From contig NC_092575.1 in assembly GCF_037975245.1 (NCBI RefSeq), positions 15,358,310 to 15,418,309 on the forward strand: a DNA stretch of 60,000 bases, written 5' to 3'. The stretch's first letter is position 1, and every line of letters starts with the position of its first letter. Below, one piece after another: positions 1 through 10,530 of this stretch. The notes under the pieces were generated by a model that searched no databases, was not told where the DNA came from, and saw only the letters and a program-made list of their open reading frames with translations. The translations under genes were made by a program, and so were the position numbers. The DNA is from Apostichopus japonicus. Taxonomy: Eukaryota; Echinodermata; Holothuroidea; Aspidochirotida; Stichopodidae.

Positions 1-116
1 TATAAAAACGTTTTGAAATGATACGAAAAACATTTGCGTTGATTTCAACTTTATTTGTATACATAACTGTGTAAATACATGCTCTCGATGTTCATAATAA
101 AAATGTACAAAATAAA
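1..116 (+). other. 3' UTR end of an upstream tail-B receptor gene
   Basis: The first 116 bases match the 3' UTRs that follow the tail-B stop codons of units 2 and 5 (about 17681 and 51618 onward), including two AATAAA signals at 96-101 and 111-116. In those units the matching point lies about 140 nt after the stop codon, so a further tail-B gene should end about 140 nt before the window. This is inferred from paralogy within the window. Confidence 0.65.
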
Positions 117-3100
117 GAAAAAATAAATAAAATAATATCGAATCTAAAACTTTGAAAAGTGAGTAAGAAGAGAAAAATATTAACGCATGTCTATACTTAA
201 GCTTTTATAATTCTTTAACAGATATTGGTAAGTTTCTTTCTCTAGACAATCGTAAGAGACAATATCTGCAGCCTTCATATGATACCCGGGCAATATACTG
301 CAATTGTTCCGGGAACTGCCCCACCCCCAAATGAATTGAAATGTTATTGCTTAATGAGAGTCTGTTGTTCCGTAAAATTGTTCAAAAGACTAGCATTCTC
401 AGCTGACCCAACTGATATGACGTTGATGTTGTGGAGTTCTGGCAAAACGTGCACTCCATGCTTACTTTCTCTGTCCATGACGATGTTGTGATATATATCA
501 CTGTTAGCATTCCTTTTATCGAATTCGAATTTCAAAGATGAGATGGGTATCTCACCAGTACACCATTCCATACTGGTTACATTTTCCAAATCTTTACAAC
601 CGGCAAATCGAACTGGGCTCCTGGTCACTTACTATAACTGCTGTAGATTTCGTTTATAATGTTATGACATTAATTTATGTTAAGAGCAGGGGGAGTGCAA
701 GCTGAAATGTGACGGGATGGAGGATATAGAAATGTATTTTCTTAAAGTCGAATTGAATCAAATATCAGCGAAAGTAATTAAGAAAGTGTACATGTGTTGC
801 AAAATCATTGAAGAAACATTATATGCTGCATTTGCAGTTCACGAGTGCACGCTTTATCACTATGTGCCGCGGTGTATATGCAAAAACCATGCGGACTACA
901 CTGAAGGATTGCAATGATAAAGTACTAAATATTTTTACTTCATATTTATGGGTAGATCTTTTTTTAATAAATTTACCATTGTAATTTCTTTGTATGTGAT
1001 GATTCATGCATGCAATCTATTTATAATTGTGGTATCAGTACTTGTAGGCAGAGGAGCTTAGGAAAAAATGATCGGTATGGAAAAAAAATATCGGTAGGTA
1101 ATGGAGTTAATAAAATACAAATTAGCGATGTGTAAGAAAACATCGATTAAGTGTGCCAAAAGTCCGCGAGCAAAAATGTGGTTATTCTGATTGTGTGTTC
1201 ACTGATAAGAGAAAAATTAGGTTTGTAGTTACATTTAATTGCCAATAGGAAAAATCAGAAGAGATGTCCGAGTTCGGTTGTCGGGACCCTGGCTGGATGC
1301 GACCCTGAAAAGTTATGACCCTAAACATCGTAACTATAACTCGAGTTATATTCCGACTAATAAAGTTGGTTGGAAAGAGGCAATATTGTAGTTAACCAGT
1401 AGAACCTACACCAGGGATAATTATGTACCGCGGTGTAGATAGAGACGTCCCTTGCATTGAGCTGTAGAATTGTAATGATAAATTTAAGACACTTTCACTT
1501 TAATCTTATGTTAAGCGTAATCATAATGTATTAAATACTGCACTTTCATGCACTGCGATAGCAGTTGCAGATTTTCTGGGAGAGAGGCCAATGAAACAAG
1601 TATCGGTATATACCGAAGCTACAATACCAAAATACCGGCGTTTAGAGAAAAAAAAAAAATAGGTAAAGGTAAGGAATACGGGCGTACAAAGTGAGTTTAT
1701 ATCTTTTTCTTCATAACTAATGTCTGGTTTTTTTTATAGAAAAAGTAGCAATATTATTTATATTATGTGGAAAAAGAAATCAGATCAGGGGCCGGAAGGT
1801 TAGGGCCGCAGCCCTAAACACCCCACCCCCTCTGAGAAGTTCTGACTCATTATATATGGTAACGATTCCTATCGAAATGATAAGAAATATTTAGTATGTT
1901 CAATATTGGGTTTCACAAGTAGACCTTCACAAGTAGACCTGATAGCAATGCTAGAATTAAGATCTCTTTACTTCAGGGTTGTGATGCGTGTATTCATTAT
2001 GTATCCAACACTGCACTTACTATTTCGGTTATGACTCGTTCGGTCTCATGCATCCTATAATAGTTATAACGCTTTACACGAAATGTCGTTAATGGTAATT
2101 CAAGTTACATTTCATTGTTCACAAAATTCTCACCTCTTCGTGCTGAGAGCAAAACTGCTTGAAAATGTATTTAGAAAAGAAAAGCAGAGCATATCTCGCC
2201 GGTTACAAGTCTAATAAAGAGAGAAAGAACATGGGAACTTGTGCCGCCTCAGAAAACCTTAAAAATGCCGCTTTCAATAATTTGCAGTGCATCATTTCGG
2301 TTATGAAATACACCCTTTTCCATATTGATAATGAAAAGGTGTTCTTTGATAGTAAGAACAGAAACGAACTTTATAAGAGAAATTAAGAAAGTGTAACACG
2401 ACCATGCCCTTTAATTAAAAAAATCTTGCCAAAAATATATGAAAGTGCATTTTAGTTAAAAAATTCTAGCACTGGAACTCGTGACACAGAATGTACAGAG
2501 GGTCCTACTTGTGAGGACGGTTTCGAGGTGATTTTTACGACCTGCTTGCTTTAGTCTGACATGTGCCACTCCCCTACGAGTGTTGTGCTCCTCCTCGTCA
2601 TACATATTGAATAATTAACCTTTTTCGCCATCTCTGTACAAATAAGTTGCGAAGAGGGCGTTTCAAATGTCTAAAAGTGTCTAATTAATATATTGGTGTA
2701 TCTATTCGAATGAGAAAGGAATTATAACCTTTTAACATGAAAACAAACAAGGAAGTATATCTTTTATGGTTGAACTGTTACATCTTTGCTTTTTCACTGA
2801 CATTGGGACAACTGCAGAGGCCTACGGTGGTATTTCTGACGAGAAAAGTGAATTGTTATTGTGTTGCTAAGTCAAACTTTCGTAAATAGAAAGAAAAACT
2901 AATAATTCACGAGAATAACACTACAAAGAGATATTTAATTAAAGGTGAAATAACAGCACTTAACAACTGACTGTTATATTATACAGTTCTGTAATACTCA
3001 GAGAGAATTTCGTCTAATATGAGAAGAGATATAGGCCTACTCATGGATTTCCCTTTGTTATTTACAAGAGAGTGTTATCTCCTTGTTATTGTGTCGTTGT

Positions 3101-4074
3101 AGTAAAGTGTTATGAAACCCGTCCGTTGAAGAAAATGTTGTTGCATGACCATTGTCATATGTCATAAAAAGCTGCTTTTAACCTTTTTCGGAATAGTCCA
3201 CTTAATATTTCAAATATTTTATCACAAGGATAACAAATTTGCAGCTTGTTTAGGCACGCTGTACTGTGACTTCTGAAATTAGCAGTGTACTCTCTCACAC
3301 TGAAAGTAAGATGTCTAAGGTGACATCTGATAGTGACTTTAACGTATTTACTGCAATACCTACACTGAGTTGTAAAAATTTGTGCAAAATACTAAAGATT
3401 GTATTAATGAATATGCGTTACTTTCGCAGCTACAGCAATTATGTTGTGGCAATCATGCAGATCAAACAGTAAACCATAAAGGTGTATGTTACTTTCGACT
3501 TATGAATATTCATGAATATTCTACAAAGTGACGATTAGCCATCGTTTTTTCACTTTTGATTTGGTATATTTTCATATCTCGCAAGCAACATGCGTTCTTT
3601 GAAATTAAGTGCAACATTTCCGTAGAGCAGTCAACTGCAGATGTGCTAGATTTTGTGAATTTTTATGAGACTGAGACTGAATTCTTTATCATCGTTTGTA
3701 ATTTTGTGAAGAGTGGTATTCCATTTTCTGTTCTGTTAGACCCGGGATTTGCTGGTGCTCTCAACATTTTGTTTTGATATACATAGGCCTTCTCATCGTT
3801 CATAAAGCAATCTCTCTTGTGTACTTTAGGCTTTTTTTTCAGATTGCTATACTTTAAATTGGAAATCATATTTATGACTGCTTTTCAATTAAATTGAATC
3901 AATTTGAATGTTTACATATTCTGGTATTTGTCAAAATTGAATACCACAAAACTTTGGAAACAATTATTATCCTTGGATTTGTTCCAAATGTTTTGGTGCA
4001 GTTATTTTATTGATTCATACTTGTGTCCCGTTATGCAGTAAACATCAACACATTAAAGTACACGAAGAATCAAA
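117..4074. repeat. B-to-A intergenic spacer module, copy 1
   Basis: No gene is supported here. The stretch is near-identical to 17800-22005 and 51720-57150 and is more distantly related to 11400-14729 and 28200-30498, so it is a duplicated spacer between a tail-B gene and the next tail-A gene. Short ORFs in it (for example 717-917) recur only because the copies are recent. It contains fragments of dispersed repeats, such as the GGGACCCTGGCTGG patch near 1283 and C-rich patches near 1820. The last 150 bases include a copy of the signal-peptide coding stretch of exon 1 (3967-3984). Confidence 0.6.
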
Positions 4075-6639
4075 ATGGACAGGAGTGGGTTTCAGACAAG
4101 TTTTATCCTTGGATTTGTTCTTTGCCTTGCAAAAGGGCAAGATAATTGCGTTGGTTACAGTCATAGGAATGATACCGAATTTGTTTATGGAGTACTTGGA
4201 CAAAACATAACCTTGTCCTGTGAGTTACAGTCTTACTGTGTGAGAAGTCTGTGGGCATTTCGTACAAGTCCTGTGAAATATCCGACAGCAGGATCGTGTT
4301 CTAACTGTGGAGAGAGTTTCTCTGTGAGTGAGATCATCAACGGAGATATAATGTACTCCAGTCTACATATTATTAACATTAATGAGCGTCTTGCTGGTAT
4401 CTATGACTGCAGCTGTCAACATGGTAGTGGAACAGATAGGGTGAAATGCTTTAACCTGCAAATTAAAAACGCTTCGTGTCAATTAGAGTTAACTCAAAGT
4501 GAGAAAGTAAAGGTAGGTAAAACTTCGGATTATTTATTTGATTTTTATGTAGAGTGACTTTCAATGCTTTCATGACCAATTTGTGTCTATATGATCTAAA
4601 ATATTTTATGATTCCATAATTAGTACTTACATTGTGCAAATTTCTTCATATGTTGTCACGATCCCTATATTTATAAACACAGTCCACTCTCAAGATTTTA
4701 GGTATTTTTGAGGTGATATTTAATTATGGGATCAATGTTTACCTTCGCAGGCAAGGGCGTAGGAACCGGGGGGCTGGGGGGGGGGGGCGCCAGCCCCCCA
4801 GTGAAAAATATGGGGGGGGGGGCGGGAGTATCATTCCGCCCCCCCCCCGCTCAGCAAGTCAGAAAACCCCTTTTTCATTTCCAAATCAGAAAAAAATCTC
4901 ATTTGGAGCACCAAATTGCATCTAAGGCCAGGTGAAAATGCAAAATTATTTACAAAATGGAGTGGGTGTTGAAGTGTGCTATATTGCACCAAATTGCATC
5001 TGAGGCCACCTGGAAATGCAAAAAAATCCAAAGGGGAGGGGGAAACCCCCTCCCCTTAGACCCCTCCCCCAGGCCGGCCATCAGTCTTCAGCCCCCCCAC
5101 TCAAAAGTACCTTCCTACGCCACTGTTCGCAGGTATTTGATAACAGTTATAGAAGTCATCATGGTGAGACAGTACGTACAGTAAATGCTAACACCGATGA
5201 CAATATCACAGCCAGATGCGTAAACAACGTTGCAAAGCTGAATACAAATTGCAAAAACAGTAAGTATTATTACAACAACCACACACGTAAATCTCATTGA
5301 ATTTATATGTGATTCACTGTACGTCTTGTTTCACTTCTCTCTCCAGAGAACATTTTGTTAACTAAATCGTGGTATGTATTGCTAGTTGAAACAATGGATA
5401 CAATGGAAAAATTAAGACTTTCGTCTGATAGATATGAAGACATGAAGACACTGTCGAATATATCGGAATGAATATAGAATACTTCTTGTAGTTATATTTG
5501 TTTTCTGCGAAGCTCTACAGAGGACATGGTAAAAAAAATATTTTACGTACTTACGTGATAGTACTACATACGTACGTAAAAATATCATGTACGTAAGTGA
5601 TAGTTATTACGCACGTGATATATATGACGTACGCACGTGATAATTAATACGTACGTTCGTAATAGGTACGTATTAATTACTACGTAATACGTAATGATCA
5701 ATATGTACGTACTAATTATAACGAATGTAGGCCTACGTACATACGTGCTTTTACTACCTGATATGGTCTATGTTAAAACTTGTCTAACGTAAGCGAGCCT
5801 AGGTGGTATACTGTGTGATACATCTTTATTCCCATGTCCTCTCTCAAGCTTCTTAGTTTTCCATAGTTGGTGTGAGACGCTTAAGAAAACTTCTTTCTAA
5901 AATGAACGCTTCATAATTAACGAATATTTACATTTCAGGATCAGGGTTGTTAAAAATAAAGGAATCAAAAGATAGATGCCGGATTAGTTGCATAATCAAC
6001 AACTTATGCCAGACGAGAATCATCTTGAGTGTAATTTCCTCAACAACAAACAGTCCATCAACTTCCACCACGGAGGAAGTTACACGAATTACTCAACTCG
6101 CTATCACTAAGAGCAGTACTGTCACTTTTGCGGCATCGCCATATACTCCAAATAGAAACAGTTCATTGACTTCCACGAGGAAGGAGGATTTTACTCGAGG
6201 TACTAAACCCACTTTCACTAAGAACGGCACTTTCACTTTTGCGACATCGCTATACACTACAGATAGAAACAGTATATCGACCTCCATGATGAAGAATAAA
6301 TCTGGAAAAAGGGTCACCGCTAACATGACAGGTATCTTAGTCGGCGTTATAGTACTCATAACGCTTGTTCTTGTACTATTCTTAATTATTATTTCCTTGT
6401 TTTGGCTTGTTTCACGGAAATATTCGAAGAAAATTGAACATGAATATTCAAGAGATATCCCTCTCTCCACAGCCGCAACTGACGAAAATAAATATTCAAA
6501 AACTATATATCCATCGACGATGGATAATAGTGATATTGAATATGCAAGACATATTTATTCATCGACATTGGATAAAAGTGATATTGAATATGAGAGACAT
6601 ATTCATAATTTAGTACCTCTTTATGACGAAATCAAATAA
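4075..6639 (+). CDS. Unit 1: Ig-domain type I membrane receptor-like gene, tail A
   Basis: Predicted three-exon gene: 4075-4512, 5133-5259, 5939-6639 (421 aa). Exon 1 gives a signal peptide (about residues 1-21, core FILGFVLCLA) and a V-like Ig domain. It has the B-strand Cys49 in LSCEL, Trp60, the AGIYDC F-strand motif with Cys112, extra cysteines at 55, 75, 78, 114 and 125, and glycosylation sites NITL and NASC. The donor is AAG/GTAGGT in phase 0. Exon 2 ends in phase 1 before GTAAGT. Exon 3 completes a second small Cys domain, then gives two 37-residue Ser/Thr repeats, a membrane helix (about 320-346) and a 75-aa tail rich in Tyr, ending in YDEIK. The tail has an internal duplication (IYPSTM.. 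/ IYSSTL..) absent from unit 3. A transposon sits immediately upstream of exon 2. The ligand is unknown; a signalling receptor role is inferred from architecture. Confidence 0.75.
4752..5125. mobile_element. Non-autonomous hAT-like element in intron 1 of unit 1
   Basis: A 374-bp insertion absent from the other units. It is flanked by an exact 8-bp duplication TTCGCAGG (4744-4751 and 5126-5133). The ends are imperfect inverted repeats: CAAGGGCGTAGG on the left, and CAGTGGCGTAGG as the reverse complement of the right end. It is full of long G and C runs. An 8-bp TSD with CA-starting short TIRs is typical of hAT. The duplicated target is the exon 2 splice acceptor itself. Confidence 0.7.
5540..5755. 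repeat. TACGTA-rich palindromic tract, intron 2 of unit 1
   Basis: About 200 bp densely packed with TACGTA, ACGTACGT and CACGTG palindromes separated by AT-rich spacers. The same tract sits at the same intron position in every unit. Function unknown. Confidence 0.7.
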
Positions 6640-6981
6640 TAAGCAGTGCTTACCACAGTGATCATGATTTAAGCAAAGGAAGAAAAGACTTGTTCTTAGA
6701 TATATGTCGTTGCGAAGTACCTTCTTGAAAGGTACGTTTGTTAAAGTGTGTTACGTTAGTCTATACACCTCAAAATCGAGAGACAATTCTTGCCCCTTTT
6801 CTATTAATTACCGTACCCGATGAGATCTTATATGTTTGTGTGCGACTACTGTAACTTTACATATTTGTTTCAATTGAATCAGATGAGCCCGAAATCACCA
6901 CAGTCATTAAATTGCCGGGTTGTGTCTATTGTGGAGTGTTCTCTCTCTCTGTGATTTGCATATTTTATGCATTGATATTCC

Positions 6982-6987
6982 AATAAA
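6982..6987 (+). terminator. Polyadenylation signal of unit 1
   Basis: AATAAA about 340 nt after the tail-A stop codon, in sequence conserved with the unit 3 signal at 24041-24046. It probably marks the 3' end of the tail-A transcript. Confidence 0.55.
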
Positions 6988-6999
6988 AGGAAGAAAATA

Positions 7000-8668
7000 T
7001 AAAGGATGGATAGAACTTGGAATTATGACTCACTTTTGGAATTCTTTGATTGTACCATGGCATAGCAACGGAAAGTAAGCCAAAGTTTGGAAGTGTGCTA
7101 GCAATTGTCCCAAGATATTTTCAAAAATATGGATCTAAACGATACTGTAAATTAACACGTTTGGCCAAATATTCACTATTTATTCACTTTATTTGTGTTA
7201 GCGTACTTAAATCTACAAGATGGTCATATTTGTGTGTTTTAAATGTAAAGAACGTAAGATCTATCCCCATACTATTCTTTCTCTAACTGACTTACTGTAA
7301 GTATTCAATGTTTATTCAAACAAAGAATGACGTTTTAACTTTTTCAAATTCATCCACTTAAATTTTGGACGGACTCCGTTTCTTTTTAAGTAAACTAAGT
7401 CATGATGAAAGAAAACATATTTCTTCAACAATGAGTTAACTTTACCTGTTTAGTCTATAGGTGGCCATAACTGGGATCACCGTGCTATGCTATGCTATAA
7501 AAGTTTGTTTGTCGGGCGTAATTTTGAAAAGGGATATTCCCACGTACCTGACGTGACATATTGCCAATTCTCATTCAAGACTTGAGATATAATTAAGTGT
7601 TAGTAGGATGCTAGGATGCGACTGTACATTTTCACTTGGTTATTACATGTGCTTCATTTTAATTCATAATGCATGTTCATTACATAGACTCATCAGATAC
7701 TGGTACATTTAAGACTTTAAATTTTCAATAAGACATGACGTAGTATTGATAGCAGTATTCTCATCGTATTGACATTGAAAGAAAATTTCATTTGCATTGA
7801 GAACGAGCTTAATCATCTTCATGTTGAGATTTATGGAGGGTGTCAAAGCAGTCAATAGCACAACACTGCAAGTAATCATCGACCTAGAGTATAGCCTACG
7901 TATGTGTCAGTCCATTGCACCATTTCACAGCTCTAAGAATTGTTTAATTTTTTTTTATAGGAGAGGTCCCTCAACAACACCCCTGCATGGGTTCCCGCTG
8001 CAAAACATATATGTAGGTGTTGTGCTGAATGATACTTTAAGACATGCTTTGTAGGCTGACATGTTTATCTTCACCTGATCAGAAAATAGGACACACGCAT
8101 TTACACTTCTTTGACAGTAGGCTTGCTAACCAACGTCCAGAGTCTATATGCCTCCTACCCAAACAATAAGGGATACAGTTCGTAGGAGGAGAGAAGAACA
8201 GGAAGAGAAACATAACAAATCATCACCTGTCAGATGTCCATGTTAGTTTCGTTTTGGTTTGATAGCACACACAGTCCCAAGCGTTTCAATATGCACACAA
8301 ATGTTTCAATCCGTCGGAGACTCTAACGTTCTTTGCAGGAATAAGTTTTCTCCGTGCCGGGTGTGTCAAGGCATGTATTCGTCCCTTTTCAACTACAATA
8401 TATTCCTAATCCAAATGAGGTTTTAAAGCGTTTCGACCCGAAGTGCGAGATAACTTCAAAGTCGGCAGTAAAGGCAAGCGTTTCGTCAAGTCTTATACAG
8501 TTATGGAAGGGGGTATTTCACATGACCTTATACGATGTTACCTTTGATGTATTGTTATGTAGGGCAGTGGCGGAATCTACTTGTTGCAGATGCTAAATAT
8601 AGTTACCGTGTGAGTTTCACATTTCCTAAATCAGAGATTTGAAATGAAGATATAAAGTTAAATTGTAA
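7000..8668. other. A-to-B spacer, first part
   Basis: No gene seen. The sequence is repeated after unit 3 at about 24060-25040, where a shorter version lacks several stretches. Short ORFs are not conserved in frame between the two copies. Confidence 0.5.
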
Positions 8669-9480
8669 AATGTTGTGAACTTATCTGGCAAAAGGTGTCT
8701 GTTTGTAACATTATACTATGATGATTTAGTTGACCAATGTGAGAATGGTTCCATTTATGTTGTATTGTTAATGTTGTATATTGAACAGAATGACTTAAAG
8801 CATTTGTTCAAGTCTATGTCAAGTATGTTGTTCTCTTCTACAGTTCTTAGAAATATGATTTCATCTCAGCCATACATGCTCAAATTCTTTGTTCTTACAT
8901 TAAGTTAATTTTTGTATAAGTTGTTCACTTGCTCTTGTACAACACAGTTCAATAAAATACCCGCTTCCTCTAATTATTGAGTTCTTTCATATTTTGTAGC
9001 TTTACCCACGTTTATATATACTTGATGGTCGAAACACCTGTTTTTTTATTGGCGACGAGGATTTTCTTAAAACTTTTGGAATTTTATTCTTAACTGGTTC
9101 CAACAAGTTTGTTATAAGGGCATTGATTGTGAAAATTGAATAATTTGATTCAACCAATGAGGACTTTGATAGCTATTAAGAGAGACACAGTTCTTTTTGG
9201 CAAATGGTGTCAAAGACGATAAGAAGGTTGCAGTATTTTTTAGTCTTATCGGAACTAAGACATATTGCTTATTAAAAACTTTATTATTGGCATATTATCC
9301 GTCTAATACGTCTTACGATGGACTAGTCAAAAATTTAAAAGACCACTTAACATCGAAACCCTAGGTTATAGCCGAGCCGAGAAAAAGCTGTTGTTGCAGG
9401 ATAATCTTACGTTTGACGAAGCAATAGAAATTGTTCTCGTCTGTGAAATGGCAGACAGGAACGTTAATGACAAAGTCAAA
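8669..9480 (+). mobile_element. Degraded Ty3/Gypsy-like retrotransposon 5' end (LTR plus gag fragment)
   Basis: A candidate LTR runs from TGTTGTGAAC near 8671 to about 9040 and includes AATAAA near 8952. It is followed by TGGCGACGAGG (9049), a sequence often seen at the start of the internal region of Gypsy elements. Further on, broken frames from 9190 to about 9480 resemble Gypsy Gag: a block translating like GVKDDKKVAVFFSLIG, then KTY.LLKTLL and LKDHLTSKP. A stop follows directly. A shorter copy exists after unit 3. The element is dead. Confidence 0.55.
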
Positions 9481-10104
9481 AAGTGACGCAAAATGCAAAG
9501 CAAACCCACAGTGGTAAAAAAATATCTGTAAATTTACAGCAGTATCTCTGTCAATTAGTTTCCAGAGACTTGTTGTACATCTACAATTATGCTTTGTTTA
9601 CCTTTACACAAGGTGTCCGTTCACCTACAATTTCTCTAAAATTACAGTACCATTTAATAATTGTACAAATAGGTTCTGTAAAGTCACAGTTTTTTTTTGT
9701 ATAGAAACAATTACCTTCTGTTATTTGATGGAAAGTGGGTGTATATTTACGAAGCCTTTTTGTACAGAAACATTCTCTTTTTGTATGTTGATGCAAGGTA
9801 TCTGTATATTTATGGGTAGTGGGAAACAGGAACCACTCATATATTAACAAAGGGTATCTCAACAATTACATCCTGCTCCCGTGGCACTACAGCTCTTGTT
9901 GTAGAAGAACGTAGATTATTAATATTTGAACAAATGACATTCAGACAAATAACAAAGCACTGCTTTTGTTTCAACTTACAACACGTTATTTTTTTAATGA
10001 GCTTGTAATACAGATGGAACAGAACGAAAGATATGTGAGAAACCCAAATAAGGAGGAATTAGGATGAATTGAGATCACTAAAGTATAACAGCAAAACGGA
10101 TTAC

Positions 10105-10530
10105 AGTAATAATTATAATAATATAAAAAGCGCTTTCCATGAAATCTCAAAGCGCTGTACAGCATAAAATGTTAAAGATTAAAATGATCATAAAAATGCT
10201 CAATAGCATGAAGAGAGGTAAGATAATAAAAAAAATAAAAGAATAAATCCCTCTAAGCATTTAAAAAAAAATAAGTCTTCAAGTTCTTCCTAAAAATATT
10301 AAGATTGTTCAAATTGCGGAGATCTGAAGGTAGGCTCTTCCAAACAACCGGAGCAGCGACAGAACACGGTTTATCTCCGTAGAACTTGGTCGTCGAGTTA
10401 TGTGGGTGACGTAGAAGAAGTTCAGATGATGAGCGGAGAGACCGGCCGGGAACGTGTTCTTTGATGAGATCCGATATGTAAGCAGGAGCCCACATGAAGA
10501 GATTTGAAGGTCTGCATTGCTATTTTGTAA
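10105..10530 (-). mobile_element. 3' fragment of a non-LTR retrotransposon (L2/CR1-like), copy 1
   Basis: The minus-strand ORF 10253-10495 encodes the C-terminal signature seen at the end of many LINE ORF2 proteins: a LRSSSELLLRHP block, then a Tyr-Gly-Asp segment, SVAAPVVWKSLPSDLR, and FRKNLKTYFF. It is followed by a 3' tail with AAAGCGCTTT and short AT repeats. The 5' part is missing. The same fragment is at 26885-27310, so it predates duplication of the spacer. Confidence 0.7.

Noticed and set aside
344-628. Minus-strand ORF with a HVLPELHNINV stretch, also near 52001-52210
   Set aside because: Frame is not maintained in the copies near 11650 and 28363; treated as spacer.
717-917. 66-aa + strand ORF starting MEDIEMYFLKVELN, recurring at 18433 and 52372
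   Set aside because: The copies sit in recently duplicated spacers, so ORF survival carries little information. The more diverged spacer copies (near 11810 and 28600) do not keep the frame, and there is no recognisable domain.
4713-4935. Gly/Pro-rich ORFs near 4713-4935
   Set aside because: They come from the G and C runs of the hAT-like element.
6093-6470. Minus-strand ORFs opposite exon 3 of each unit (also 16986, 23057, 43180)
   Set aside because: Antisense shadows of the Ser/Thr-repeat and membrane coding sequence.
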